Source: Maribrevibacterium harenarium | GTDB taxonomy: Bacteria > Pseudomonadota > Gammaproteobacteria > Pseudomonadales > Marinomonadaceae | NCBI RefSeq assembly: GCF_006385675.1 | Contig: NZ_VFRR01000019.1 | Location: forward strand, 1 to 55,161 | Direction of reading: 5' to 3' | Length of the DNA stretch: 55,161 nt | In this document: positions 1 through 9,231 of the stretch, in pieces | How the letters are laid out: each line of letters opens with the position of its first letter | Position numbering within the stretch: position 1 is the first letter of the stretch | The notes under the pieces: generated by a model | What the model was told of the DNA's origin: nothing | The model's input: only the letters and a program-made list of their open reading frames with translations | Databases searched by the model: none | Made by a program: the position numbers and the translations under genes

Positions 1-633
1 GTCATCCGTTAGGTTGATGGTGAACGTCGCTTTCGAGCTGCTGCCATCCGTTGACGTCGCTGTGATCTCGATGGTCGGAGCCGTATCGCTTTCGTAATCC
101 AGCTTGGTGTTGTCCGCCACGGTCACCACACCGGTGGTCGCATCGATCGTGAACGCACCGTTGTAATCGTTGGTCAAGCTGTAAGTGACTTCGTCGGTCG
201 CATCCGCATCCGTCGCCAGACCTGTGATCTGTACTTCGGTACCGTTCGCCGCACTTTCACTGATGGTGTTCACGTCCGCATCGCTATCCTTCACCGCACT
301 GATGCCGCTTTCGCTTGTGTCATCCGTTAGGTTGATGGTGAACGTCGCTTTCGAGCTGCTGCCATCCGTTGACGTCGCTGTGATCTCGATGGTCGGAGCC
401 GTATCGCTTTCGTAATCCAGCTTGGTGTTGTCCGCCACGGTCACCACACCGGTGGTCGCATCGATCGTGAACGCACCGTTGTAATCGTTGGTCAAGCTGT
501 AAGTGACTTCGTCGGTCGCATCCGCATCCGTCGCCAGACCTGTGATCTGTACTTCGGTACCGTTCGCCGCACTTTCACTGATGGTGTTCACGTCCGCATC
601 GCTATCCTTCACCGCACTGATGCCGCTTTCGCT
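1..633. repeat. Identical 318-bp tandem repeats in the adhesin
   Basis: Bases 1-315 match 319-633 without a difference, a period of 318 bp or 106 codons. The array starts at about 633 and runs off the left edge, so the copy number is unknown. Each unit encodes one cadherin-like domain. Identity at silent positions points to recent duplication or ongoing homogenisation, and marks this as a place where assemblies may collapse. Confidence 0.95.
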
Positions 634-1824
634 AATTTTCTCAATCGCGGTTTCTTTAGTCGATTCATTACCAGCTTCATCGATAACTTTAGCCTTTACT
701 GTGATATCTCCATCTTTTAATCCGCTGATATCCGTTTCTGGCACAACCCACTCACCGGTCGCATTCTTCTGTGCCTCAACGACCACATCCGGAGTAGTAG
801 GATCGCCATCGCTAAAGGTAACTGTGACGGTCGCAGCATCAGGATCAATACCACTTAGCGTGACCGAAACGTCGTTAACTTCTGAGCTATCTACAACTAA
901 ATCAGTAGCTGCCACTTCTAGTGCTAGCTCTGGGGTTTCCGCATCAGCGGATTTATCAAGGGTAATCTCACCCGTAAGCTCTGATTGATTACCACCGTCA
1001 TCGGTCACCAGCGCAGTAACGGCGATATCACCGTCAGACAAGGACGTTAAATCAACTCCTGTAACTTGCCACTGCCCGCCACCAAGATTGGTTGCAGCAA
1101 CAGTAATATCCGGAGTATTTGGGTCGTTATCGGAGAATGTAATAGAGACTGTCTGGGCAGTAGAGCCGATATTTTCTAGGGTAACAGTTACACTGGTAGC
1201 TTCTTGAGCATTCGTTACAAGATTGGCGGCGGGAACCGTAACTGAAGCATTTTCAACAGGGGAGCTAGCTGTAGGAGCCGGGAAAGTTGTAGCCTCAGGC
1301 ACTTTGTAGCCTGTTGGGCCGTAATATACGTTACCACCACTTTCAACTGAGCGACTGTTGGCTGTGTCGTAACCGTAATCGGGAAGAGCTGTTAAATTTG
1401 AGCGAGAAATAGTTACATCAACACGATCACTCTCTCCTTGAGTATCTGCGTTGGTTTGTTCACCGGCAGCCGGCGCGTCTTGAATCAAGGTCGGGTCAAC
1501 ACCTGCCAAGATGGCTTGTTGCAGCGCTTCGGCATCGGTTGTGGCATCTGCTACCAATTCTTGGTCAGAGCCAAAACTGAAAATTTCGTCAGTGATTTCA
1601 ACCACCGCCTCATTCGCAACAATGATTTGCGCGCCATCGACAAATTCAATGGTGGCACTGCCATTGCCCACGGCAACCACAGTTTCCCCATAAAAAATCG
1701 GGTCACCTTGTTTAATGGTACGTTCACTACCATCGATGGCTTGGACTCGAACAACACCTTCAAGTTGTACTACAAAACCGACGGCATTACCTAAAGTTGC
1801 AAAAGAGACTTGGTTATCGCTCAT
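1..1824 (-). CDS. LapA/MpAFP-type giant adhesin, N-terminal part (partial)
   Basis: Reads leftward from the ATG at 1824 and is still open at base 1, so only the first 608 codons are present. Residues 1-115 form the retention module of LapG-regulated RTX adhesins, ending with the cleavage context DPTLIQDAPAAG; the PAAG at residues 118-121 is the expected site for the periplasmic protease LapG. A linker follows, then Ig-like beta-sandwich repeats (about 205-395) and at least two cadherin-like repeats (about 398-608) with Asp-rich calcium sites such as DADATDE. There is no N-terminal signal peptide, as expected for a type I secretion substrate whose signal is at the far C terminus, outside the window. 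Family knowledge: the uncut protein is held in an outer-membrane TolC-like pore and released when c-di-GMP falls. LapD, LapG and the exporter are not in this window. Confidence 0.88.
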   Translation of the reverse strand, partial: MSDNQVSFATLGNAVGFVVQLEGVVRVQAIDGSERTIKQGDPIFYGETVVAVGNGSATIEFVDGAQIIVANEAVVEITDEIFSFGSDQELVADATTDAEALQQAILAGVDPTLIQDAPAAGEQTNADTQGESDRVDVTISRSNLTALPDYGYDTANSRSVESGGNVYYGPTGYKVPEATTFPAPTASSPVENASVTVPAANLVTNAQEATSVTVTLENIGSTAQTVSITFSDNDPNTPDITVAATNLGGGQWQVTGVDLTSLSDGDIAVTALVTDDGGNQSELTGEITLDKSADAETPELALEVAATDLVVDSSEVNDVSVTLSGIDPDAATVTVTFSDGDPTTPDVVVEAQKNATGEWVVPETDISGLKDGDITVKAKVIDEAGNESTKETAIEKISESGISAVKDSDADVNTISESAANGTEVQITGLATDADATDEVTYSLTNDYNGAFTIDATTGVVTVADNTKLDYESDTAPTIEITATSTDGSSSKATFTINLTDDTSESGISAVKDSDADVNTISESAANGTEVQITGLATDADATDEVTYSLTNDYNGAFTIDATTGVVTVADNTKLDYESDTAPTIEITATSTDGSSSKATFTINLTDD

Positions 1825-1895
1825 AACGTAAATTCCCTAAAAAATAAAATTCTCACTCATTGCCAACCATATCCTGCTAGGGCAACTAGTACTAC

Positions 1896-1909
1896 TGTAC
1901 CTTGGTACA
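1896..1909. promoter_or_regulatory. Inverted repeat between adhesin and SulP
   Basis: TGTACC-TT-GGTACA is a perfect 6-2-6 inverted repeat about 75 bp upstream of the adhesin start in the divergent spacer (1825-2040). The position would suit an operator for the adhesin. The protein that might bind is not known. Confidence 0.25.
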
Positions 1910-1943
1910 TATTTTTACAATTAGGGTGAATCTGTTATGCGAA

Positions 1944-1972
1944 TTGCGACTTAAAGCGCCATTCTTTATAAT
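1944..1972 (+). promoter_or_regulatory. Sigma-70 promoter for the SulP-USP pair
   Basis: TTGCGA at 1944-1949 and a perfect TATAAT at 1967-1972 are separated by 17 bp. Transcription would begin near 1979, leaving a leader of about 60 nt before the ATG at 2041. Confidence 0.65.
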
Positions 1973-2040
1973 TTAGTGTAATTTTTCCGCAATCCTCCTA
2001 AATCATAGTGGTGTTACCACTCCTCAAACATAGGTAATTC

Positions 2041-3531
2041 ATGATTAGTTCAATGCAGCGTGAATGGTTTTCCAACATTCGCGGCGATGTTTTATCCGGC
2101 ACGGTGGTTGCCTTAGCGTTAATTCCAGAAGCCATCGCTTTTTCTATTATTGCTGGTGTTGATCCTAAAGTAGGCTTGTATGCTTCCTTTTGTATCGCTG
2201 TAATTATTGCGTTTATGGGCGGTCGCCCCGGCATGATTTCGGCCGCGACCGGTGCTATGGCACTGCTTATGGTCACATTGGTAAAAGAACACGGTCTACA
2301 ATACCTGTTAGCTGCCAGTTTTTTATGCGGTGTATTTCAGATCATTGCTGGTTATTTGAAGCTTGGCAGCCTAATGCGCTTCGTATCTCGGTCGGTAGTG
2401 ACGGGGTTTGTGAATGCACTGGCCATCTTGATCTTTATGGCCCAGTTGCCAGAGCTCACTAATGTGACTTGGCATGTTTACGCCATGACAGCCGCAGGCC
2501 TCGGTATCATCTACTTGTTCCCATACGTCCCTGTAATCGGTAAAAGCTTACCTAGTCCGCTAGTGTGTATCGTTTCCTTGACCGCCTTCGCCATGTATGT
2601 AGGGCTCGATATTCGTACCGTCGGTGATATGGGCGAGCTACCCGACTCCCTACCTATTTTCCTATTACCGGAAGTGCCGTTAAATCTCGAAACCTTAATG
2701 ATCATTCTACCCTACTCTTTGGCCCTGAGTGTCGTTGGTCTACTTGAGTCTATGATGACTGCCACCATAGTGGACGAGTTAACCGATACCACCAGTGACC
2801 GTAACCGCGAGTGTAAAGGTCAAGGGATTGCGAATATCGGTGCCAGCTTGATGGGCGGTATGGCGGGTTGCGCCATGATCGGTCAATCGGTGATTAACGT
2901 GAAATCCGGCGGTCGCGGTCGCTTGTCCACTTTCATCGCTGGCGGTCTATTGATCATTATGGTGGTCTTTTTAGATGATCTGATTAGCCAGATCCCCATG
3001 GCCGCATTGGTTGCAGTCATGATTATGGTGTCAATCGGTACCTTCTCTTGGCAGTCTATTCTTAACCTGAAGCACCACCCACTTTCCACCAATATCGTTA
3101 TGCTTGCGACCGTCGCTATTGTGGTGATGACACACAACCTCGCTCTTGGCGTATTCGTAGGAGTGTTATTAGCGGCTCTCTTCTTCGCCAATAAAATTGG
3201 TCGCTTTATGGTGGTTAAAGCTGATCAAGATGAGCAAGAAGGTCACCGTACATACAAGGTGATCGGTCAGGTGTTTTTTGCCTCTTCAGAGCAATTTAAT
3301 AAATCTTTTGATTTCAAAGAAGTGGTTGATCACGTCACCATTGACCTATCGGAAGCCCATTTTTGGGATATCACTGCCGTATCCGCATTAGACAAAGTTG
3401 TCATCAAATACCGTCGTGAGGGCGCTCAAGTGAAGGTGATTGGCATGAATGAGGCCACCGCCACTGTAGTCGATAAGTTTGGCGTGTATGATAAGCCAGA
3501 AGAAGTCGAAAAAATGATGGGCGGCCATTAA
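2041..3531 (+). CDS. SulP (SLC26) family anion transporter with STAS domain
   Basis: A 496-residue inner-membrane protein of the SulP family, which move sulfate, bicarbonate or dicarboxylates, usually with Na+ or H+. The SulP signature [18 protein letters not shown] lies at residues 28-45, and the conserved loop [14 protein letters not shown] is near 255. About 10-14 hydrophobic segments are followed by a cytoplasmic STAS domain from about residue 400 ([20 protein letters not shown]). The substrate cannot be read from sequence; bicarbonate is plausible because several SulP proteins of marine bacteria carry it, and a beta carbonic anhydrase lies at the other end of the window. It shares a transcript with the universal stress protein 9 bp downstream. 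Confidence 0.88.
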   Translation: MISSMQREWFSNIRGDVLSGTVVALALIPEAIAFSIIAGVDPKVGLYASFCIAVIIAFMGGRPGMISAATGAMALLMVTLVKEHGLQYLLAASFLCGVFQIIAGYLKLGSLMRFVSRSVVTGFVNALAILIFMAQLPELTNVTWHVYAMTAAGLGIIYLFPYVPVIGKSLPSPLVCIVSLTAFAMYVGLDIRTVGDMGELPDSLPIFLLPEVPLNLETLMIILPYSLALSVVGLLESMMTATIVDELTDTTSDRNRECKGQGIANIGASLMGGMAGCAMIGQSVINVKSGGRGRLSTFIAGGLLIIMVVFLDDLISQIPMAALVAVMIMVSIGTFSWQSILNLKHHPLSTNIVMLATVAIVVMTHNLALGVFVGVLLAALFFANKIGRFMVVKADQDEQEGHRTYKVIGQVFFASSEQFNKSFDFKEVVDHVTIDLSEAHFWDITAVSALDKVVIKYRREGAQVKVIGMNEATATVVDKFGVYDKPEEVEKMMGGH

Positions 3532-3540
3532 GGAGATCTC

Positions 3541-4395
3541 ATGCAAAATATCATCGCTTGTATCGATGCATCCAAACAGTCGGAATACGTGGCCGATGCA
3601 GCAGCGTGGGCTGCTAAGACCCTCGATACACCGCTAGTAATGCTCCACACCATAGAGAAGTCAGCCACAAGTAACAAAACGGATCTTTCAGGCGCCATTG
3701 GCTTTGGTAGCCGGGAACACTTATTGGACGAGCTAACCCACTTGGATGAAGAGCGCGCCAAACTCGCCCAACGCCAAGGAAAACTACTGCTAGAAGCAGC
3801 AAGAGAGCACGTAGAAGCACTTGATGTGGAAGCGGTCAGCGTTACCCAGCGTCATGGTGACTTAGTTGAGGCTTTGCTAGATCTAGAAGATCAAGCGCGT
3901 CTAATTGTCTTGGGACGTTGTGGCGAAGACCACGCCAATGATTTGAATGTGATTGGCTCCCATATCGAAAGCGCTGCTCGCACAGTCCACCGACCCATCT
4001 TAATTACCGTGGATAAGTTTCAGCAGCCATCTAGCTTTATGATCGCCTATGATGGACGTGAAACTGCCGACAAAGCCCTTGAACGCATTATTGCTAGCCC
4101 TTTACTTAAAGGAATGCACTGCCATTTAGTTAACGTTAAGCGACCAGACCAAGATATTAACCAAGCGTTTATTAGCGCCAAACACAAACTGGAATCCGCT
4201 GGATTTGTCGTCTCTGCGGAGCGCCTTGGTGGTAACAACATCTATGAGAGCTTGCAAAATTATCGGGATAGCAATGGCATAGAGCTAATGGTCATGGGCG
4301 CCTACGCTCACTCTAAAGTGCGCCAATTCTTTGTCGGTAGCAATACCACTAAAATGATTATGGCAAGCCCGATCCCTTTATTGATTCTGCGTTAA
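3541..4395 (+). CDS. Tandem-domain universal stress protein (UspE-like)
   Basis: A 284-residue soluble protein made of two Usp domains, about 1-145 and 155-284. The first begins NIIACIDASKQSEYVADAA and ends in a glycine-rich nucleotide loop region (VLGRCGEDHANDL); the second has the matching end MGAYAHSKVRQFFVGSNTTK. An AAGGAGAT ribosome-binding site sits just before the ATG. It directly follows the SulP transporter gene, a pairing in which Usp proteins are thought to act as nucleotide-responsive partners of membrane transporters. The biochemical role is not known. Confidence 0.85.
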   Translation: MQNIIACIDASKQSEYVADAAAWAAKTLDTPLVMLHTIEKSATSNKTDLSGAIGFGSREHLLDELTHLDEERAKLAQRQGKLLLEAAREHVEALDVEAVSVTQRHGDLVEALLDLEDQARLIVLGRCGEDHANDLNVIGSHIESAARTVHRPILITVDKFQQPSSFMIAYDGRETADKALERIIASPLLKGMHCHLVNVKRPDQDINQAFISAKHKLESAGFVVSAERLGGNNIYESLQNYRDSNGIELMVMGAYAHSKVRQFFVGSNTTKMIMASPIPLLILR

Positions 4396-4412
4396 TATTT
4401 TTATTGTATACC

Positions 4413-4439
4413 AGTGGCAAGGTAAAGCACCTTGCCACT
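4413..4439. terminator. Hairpin between convergent usp and binding-protein genes
   Basis: A perfect 11-bp stem AGTGGCAAGGT with a 5-nt loop; it overlaps the TAG stop codon of the minus-strand gene. Neither side has a strong U tract, so it may stop either transcript weakly or only protect 3' ends. Confidence 0.55.
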
Positions 4440-5490
4440 ACTCTACGCCAAGCTCCAGTGCCGTTTCCCAGCTTTCGATAAAGCGCCGTTGCTTGAGTAA
4501 GTCTCGCCCTACTAATAACTGCTGGTCTAACTCAATAGAGCGTGTTGGCCCAGGCGGCAAAGTCAAATTATCGGTTTGTTCCGATACCTCGCTGTTCACT
4601 GGATACAACAATCCTTCTCGCGCCATCGCCTGCTGGCTCGCCCGAGATAAAATAAAATCGATAAACAGCCCCGCATCCTCAACGTTAGGAGCATTTACCG
4701 GAATTAATAAGGTACGCATAACCATCAAGGTATAATCTTTCGGCAACACCATGACCAACCGGTCGTCTTCCCTTACTCGCTGGGCCGCATAGGAGCCTAG
4801 TAGGTTGTAAGCAATCACCAAGCGACCTTGCGCAACGTCATCGATCATCTCACTGGTACAGCAATAGGTACGGACAGAATGGCTACCAAACGCCTCTAAC
4901 AGACGCCCCCACGTCGTATCTGCTTGTCGGGCATCTTGGCTCGCCAATAGATATCCAACACCACTTTGGCGAATATCATAAGTGCCAATTTTGCCACGAA
5001 TGGCTTCCCCCTGTTGCCGTACATAGGCTAGCAAGCCCTGACGATCTTTTGGGTAAGAATATGACGCGAAAGCAGCTTTATTCAGCACCATAACTACGGG
5101 CTCGAAGGAAAAAGCAAACAAATGATCACGCCATTTTGCAAAACTAGGCAGCTGTAACGTTTGCGAAGAACGATAGGCGCGAGCGAAGCCATCATTTACC
5201 AATTTAAGCTGCAAATCCATGGCACTACTGATGATCAAACTTGCCCCATTTGATTGGTGAAGCAATACGTTTTGGTACAGCTCTTTAGTATTAATATCCT
5301 CATAGCCAATGCGTATATCAGAAAAGCTCTGCACAAACTGGCTTAGCAAAGGAGCCACCGACGCCAAGTCTAGAGCCGATTGAATATGCAAGTAGCGGGG
5401 AGCATCATCACGGCCGAAATACACCGGTTCAGCCACTAGCTGACTTGCGCTAACCAACCAAAGGCCAAATGCCCAGAATAGCTTTTTCAT
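4438..5490 (-). CDS. ABC-type periplasmic solute-binding protein coupled to TctE
   Basis: 350 residues from the ATG at 5490. A longer reading to 5574 exists but the methionine at 5490 has a GGTGGAGCA ribosome-binding site and begins a good signal peptide (MKKLFWAFGLWLVSASQLVA, cleaved before EPVYFG). The mature part resembles type II iron/sulfate-like extracellular binding proteins (SBP_bac family: LVIAYNLLGSYAAQ and PVNAPNVEDAGLFIDFILS are characteristic). No ABC permease or ATPase is nearby. The start overlaps the stop of the upstream sensor kinase as ATGA, so the two are translationally coupled. Inference: it serves as a periplasmic ligand sensor for the kinase rather than as a transport component. 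Ligand unknown. Confidence 0.75.
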   Translation of the reverse strand: MKKLFWAFGLWLVSASQLVAEPVYFGRDDAPRYLHIQSALDLASVAPLLSQFVQSFSDIRIGYEDINTKELYQNVLLHQSNGASLIISSAMDLQLKLVNDGFARAYRSSQTLQLPSFAKWRDHLFAFSFEPVVMVLNKAAFASYSYPKDRQGLLAYVRQQGEAIRGKIGTYDIRQSGVGYLLASQDARQADTTWGRLLEAFGSHSVRTYCCTSEMIDDVAQGRLVIAYNLLGSYAAQRVREDDRLVMVLPKDYTLMVMRTLLIPVNAPNVEDAGLFIDFILSRASQQAMAREGLLYPVNSEVSEQTDNLTLPPGPTRSIELDQQLLVGRDLLKQRRFIESWETALELGVE

Positions 5491-6953
5491 TGCTCCACCT
5501 CTGAACCTCGGTAGGCGGGAAAACTCACCGCAATAGTCGTTCCCCGTGGCACCGTATCTAGCACTTCCAAGCATGCATGATGGTGATCAGCGATATCTTT
5601 CACCAACGCCAAACCAACCCCAGTGCCAGCAATGTCGTAGCGCCCTCGATAAAAACGCTCAAAGACCCTGGATTTCTGAGCATCGGGAATACCAATGCCA
5701 AAATCCGTTACTCGCACACAAAAACTACCATCACCCGGCAAGATACGCACTATCACTTCCTGCTGCACTTTATCGTCACTAGGCATCTCTGCAACGGAAT
5801 AGCGCACTGCATTTTCGATCAGATTCTGCATCATTTGCTGAATTGCAAAACGGTCACCCACTATCATGGCACCATCCAAATCACATTCAAAAGATAGGTA
5901 GATCCCCTTTCGTAACGCTGTCACGGCTAAATCACGACAACTGTCCCGCACTGGCTCCACGAGATCGAGCAACTCTTTGTGCTGAGTTTGCAATCGGTGG
6001 GACATAACTGCCTGGTTCAATAAGGTGGTCACGGTTTCATTGAGGGCTTCGCACTGGTTAACAATTTGATTTAAGGCTCGGCGCTGGGCATCAGGGTTTT
6101 GAATATCCCGGGCGTTTTCTGCCACCGCCTTCAAGCTCGCGATAGGGGTTCGTAATTGATGAGCCGCATCCGCGGTATAGTTTTCAAGTTGCTCTAAGTT
6201 GGTCTGTAGCCGCGCCATAAAATGGTTAATGGCGAGTTTTAACTGGAGCGTCTCTTTAGGAGTCCGTAATGTCAAGGGAGATAAATCCCCAGGGGAACGA
6301 TCTTCGATCAAACGACCAATACGGTGCAAGGGGCGCAGAGCCAATTGACTCCCTACAGCAATAAAGGTGATTGCCACCAACGCGACTAATACAACGACCT
6401 CGACTGCACGCTGGGTAATGGAGTTTGACATGGCTTCCCGAGCTAGCCGTGTATGACCAAGGATAATTCGCACCGTGCCGCTTGCTTCTGGGTCAGTAAG
6501 ATAACGCTCCATGTAAGCGAACCGTACTAACTCACCGGAATAACGACGGTCAAAAAATTGTACTTTCCCCATCACCGGCTTATACAGAGGTTCGCTATCA
6601 ATATCAGCATAGCCCGTAATAAAACCGCCTTGGGAACTTTCTACTTTATAGAAAACACGATCATCACTGGCCTGGGCCAAGGTAGCAAACGCGGACCATG
6701 GAATATCGATCAACACTTCCTTATGGATAAAGGAGACGTTCTCGTCCATTTGCAACAGAGCACTTTGCAGGAGTCGATCGAAGGATAAATCAGCCAGTTT
6801 TTGGCTGTAATCGAACACCAGTTTGATCGCTAGCCCAGCAATAAAGCCGATTAGCAAGATGCCGGTTAGCAGGAAACGAAAGCGCAAAGACGGCGCTTGT
6901 TTCTGCTCTAATGCTTCAGCGGCGGGGGTCGGATGAATGAATTTCGGCGACAT
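5487..6953 (-). CDS. tctE: TctE-type sensor histidine kinase
   Basis: A 488-residue inner-membrane kinase. Membrane segments are at about 26-47 and 183-206, enclosing a periplasmic 2CSK_N-type sensor domain of about 135 residues; a HAMP-like region, then the H box AAHQLRTPIA with phosphorylated His265, and the N, G1 and G2 ATP-binding motifs (QNLIENAVRYS, VTDFGIGIP, GTGVGLALVKDI). The arrangement matches TctE, which senses tricarboxylates and controls tctCBA. It overlaps the response regulator gene by 38 nt and the binding-protein gene by 4 nt, so the three are one transcript. Confidence 0.88.
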   Translation of the reverse strand: MSPKFIHPTPAAEALEQKQAPSLRFRFLLTGILLIGFIAGLAIKLVFDYSQKLADLSFDRLLQSALLQMDENVSFIHKEVLIDIPWSAFATLAQASDDRVFYKVESSQGGFITGYADIDSEPLYKPVMGKVQFFDRRYSGELVRFAYMERYLTDPEASGTVRIILGHTRLAREAMSNSITQRAVEVVVLVALVAITFIAVGSQLALRPLHRIGRLIEDRSPGDLSPLTLRTPKETLQLKLAINHFMARLQTNLEQLENYTADAAHQLRTPIASLKAVAENARDIQNPDAQRRALNQIVNQCEALNETVTTLLNQAVMSHRLQTQHKELLDLVEPVRDSCRDLAVTALRKGIYLSFECDLDGAMIVGDRFAIQQMMQNLIENAVRYSVAEMPSDDKVQQEVIVRILPGDGSFCVRVTDFGIGIPDAQKSRVFERFYRGRYDIAGTGVGLALVKDIADHHHACLEVLDTVPRGTTIAVSFPAYRGSEVEQ

Positions 6954-7599
6954 AACCGATGCCCCGTAAGGTACTAATCACTAAATCCCCTTGCGCAAGT
7001 TTTTTACGTAGCCGAGCCACGTACAGTTCTATCGCATTAGGGCCTGGCGTTTCATCAAAGTTGAACAGGTGCTCCGTGATTTCATCTTTGCTTAACACTC
7101 GCCCCAAGTGCCCAAGAAAAATCTCCAATAAACGAAACTCCCGATTGGTTACCGGAGTGACTTCACCATTGACACTCACTTGGCGTTTATCACGATCCAC
7201 GGTGATGTTACCGTGTTCAGTCACATTGGCGGCATAACCTTGACGGCGTCGCAATAGTGCTCTAACTCGCGCTTCCAGCTCCCCAAAGTCAAATGGCTTG
7301 GTTAGGTAATCATCTGCTCCTGCGTCTAACAAAGTAATGCGATCTTCCACCTGATCCCGGGCAGTTAAAATCAATACTGGGGTTGCCTGCTCTCGAGCCC
7401 GCAGCCGCTGTAATATTTGCAACCCTGATACGGAGGGCAAGTTGAGATCGAGGATGACTAAATCCACTTCTTGGTAACTCAAAATATCATCAGCTTGTTT
7501 ACCATCTTCCACCAGATCGGCGGCGTGTCCAAGACTGGCAAGACGCTCACAAATCGCTGTACCCAGCACTTTCGTATCTTCCACCACCAAAATACGCAT
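6916..7599 (-). CDS. tctD: TctD-type OmpR-family response regulator
   Basis: 227 residues from the ATG at 7599, chosen because MRILVVED is the usual receiver start; an upstream in-frame methionine lies inside the terminator region. The receiver domain has acidic residues E7 and D8, phospho-acceptor D51 (LVILDLNLPS) and K101 (LTKPFD). The C-terminal winged-helix domain (about 125-222) carries TNREFRLLEIFL and ELYVARLRKKL. It is the partner of the overlapping kinase and should activate the tctCBA transporter genes upstream when a tricarboxylate is sensed. Confidence 0.88.
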   Translation of the reverse strand: MRILVVEDTKVLGTAICERLASLGHAADLVEDGKQADDILSYQEVDLVILDLNLPSVSGLQILQRLRAREQATPVLILTARDQVEDRITLLDAGADDYLTKPFDFGELEARVRALLRRRQGYAANVTEHGNITVDRDKRQVSVNGEVTPVTNREFRLLEIFLGHLGRVLSKDEITEHLFNFDETPGPNAIELYVARLRKKLAQGDLVISTLRGIGYVAEIHSSDPRR

Positions 7600-7630
7600 A
7601 TACCCTAACCTTATTATTTTTGTTCGCCAA

Positions 7631-7675
7631 AAAAGCAAAAATGGGCCCAGTTGCATCTTAGCACCTGAGCCCATT
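7631..7675 (-). terminator. Terminator between tctA and tctD
   Basis: On the minus strand a stem of about 15 bp with two mismatches (arms 7661-7675 and 7640-7654, 6-nt loop) is followed by TTTTTGCTTTTTT. It separates the transporter genes from the regulatory genes, so tctD-tctE are expressed by readthrough or from their own promoter. Confidence 0.8.
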
Positions 7676-7713
7676 GATCACACCCTTTGTGGGAGAGTCA
7701 CTTGATACTTTGC

Positions 7714-9228
7714 TTAGTCCGCTGTTGGTGCGTTACGTTTCATACGTGCACGCAACATTGGGCCCACGATAATCGGCAATATCAAACCCGCTGCAGCAAC
7801 GATCCACAGACCAATACTCAAACCGCTGCTAAACAAGATGCCCCAATCACCATCCGATAACACTAGGGAATGGCGTAGGTTTTTCTCCATTTCAGGCCCT
7901 AACAACATACCTAAGATGACCGGCACTAGCGGAATCTCAACTTTACGCAACACATAACCCAACACCCCAAAGCCAACCATAAAGTAAAGGTCAACCGCAG
8001 AACCTGTGATGGAATAAATACCAACAGAGGCAATGAGGGTAACAATAGGCATCAAGTATTTCGGTGGAATGCTGAGTAACTTAACAAAGATGCCTACCAT
8101 GGGGATATTCAACAGTAGCAATACCAAGTTACCAACAAATAGCGCTGCAATCACCCCCCAAACAAGATCCGCATTTTGTTGGAACAACATGGGGCCTGGA
8201 TTAACGTTCAAAGAGATCAACATGGCCAACAGTACGGCGGTGGTACCACTTCCAGGTACACCCAAAGTTAGCATTGGCACCAATGCACCGGATGCAGCGC
8301 CATTGTTACCCGCTTCCGGAGCCGCCACACCGCGTGGATCACCCGTACCGAAAGTACCTTTATCAGAGATACGTTTTTCCAGAGTATACGAAATAAAGCT
8401 TCCCAAAGAGGCGCCTGCTCCCGGTAATACACCCGCAACAAAACCAAGTACCGCACCACGCAAAGAGGCAGGTAGTACGAACAGGAAGTCTTTAAACGTC
8501 AATTTAAGCTTGTTAATTGCAACCTGCTTCAAGCCATCTCCCGCATGAGCTTCCAGGAAGAAGAACAGCTCAGAGATCGCAAACAAACCCACAATCGCAA
8601 TCAAGAAATCCACACCTTCGAACAGGTGCAAATTATCGTAGGTAAAGCGCTGTACACCGGAAGAAATATCAATACCAACGGTCGCAATCATCAGACCCAA
8701 CGCGGCGGCAATCAGTGTCTTAAATTGATTCTTACCGGTAATACCACCTAAGGTAGCGAAGGCCAGTGCAAATAAGGCAAAGTACTCAGCAGGACCAAAA
8801 CTTAGAGCGAAACGAGCTAGAATCGGTGCCAAAATCACGAGACCAATGGTAGCGATAAAGCTACCGATAAAGGAAGCTATAGCTGAGGTCGCCAAAGCTT
8901 CCGCCGCTTTACCTTTGACTGCCATTGGATAGCCGTCAAGACAAGTCATCATCGCCGGTTCATCGCCTGGAATATTCAGCAAAATAGACGAAATACGGCC
9001 TCCGTACATAGCGCCGGCGTAAACCGAGGTTAGCAAGATCAAAGATGAGGTCGCAGATAGACCTAAGCTAAACGCCAATGGAATCAAGATCGCTACGCCA
9101 TTGGCCGGCCCCAAGCCCGGTAAAGCACCGATTAATGTCCCCAAAATGGAACCAATTAGGGCAAACATAAGGCTTTCTGGCGTCAGCGCCACCGAAAAGC
9201 CATCAAGAAGTAAACTGATTGTTTCCAT
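7714..9228 (-). CDS. tctA: TctA, large membrane subunit of tripartite tricarboxylate transporter
   Basis: A 504-residue protein with about 11-12 membrane segments, the usual length for TctA. It carries the signature GALPGLGPANGVAILIPL near residues 34-51 and a second glycine-rich repeat in the second half (GVLPGAGASLGSF), the paired loops that bind substrate and Na+. With TctB it forms the membrane part of a secondary carrier that takes substrate from the binding protein TctC. The start lies 3 nt after the tctB stop. Confidence 0.94.
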   Translation of the reverse strand: METISLLLDGFSVALTPESLMFALIGSILGTLIGALPGLGPANGVAILIPLAFSLGLSATSSLILLTSVYAGAMYGGRISSILLNIPGDEPAMMTCLDGYPMAVKGKAAEALATSAIASFIGSFIATIGLVILAPILARFALSFGPAEYFALFALAFATLGGITGKNQFKTLIAAALGLMIATVGIDISSGVQRFTYDNLHLFEGVDFLIAIVGLFAISELFFFLEAHAGDGLKQVAINKLKLTFKDFLFVLPASLRGAVLGFVAGVLPGAGASLGSFISYTLEKRISDKGTFGTGDPRGVAAPEAGNNGAASGALVPMLTLGVPGSGTTAVLLAMLISLNVNPGPMLFQQNADLVWGVIAALFVGNLVLLLLNIPMVGIFVKLLSIPPKYLMPIVTLIASVGIYSITGSAVDLYFMVGFGVLGYVLRKVEIPLVPVILGMLLGPEMEKNLRHSLVLSDGDWGILFSSGLSIGLWIVAAAGLILPIIVGPMLRARMKRNAPTAD

Positions 9229-9231
9229 AAC

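Noticed and set aside
185..988. Two plus-strand frames with identical starts
   Set aside because: They are antisense shadows of the adhesin repeats; the minus frame encodes clear retention-module, Ig-like and cadherin-like sequence.
5491..5574. 28-residue extension of the solute-binding protein
   Set aside because: It lies inside the kinase coding sequence and would hide a clear signal peptide start at 5490.
8033..8548. 171-codon frame antisense to tctA
   Set aside because: Lies wholly over the strongly supported tctA; typical open shadow on the opposite strand.
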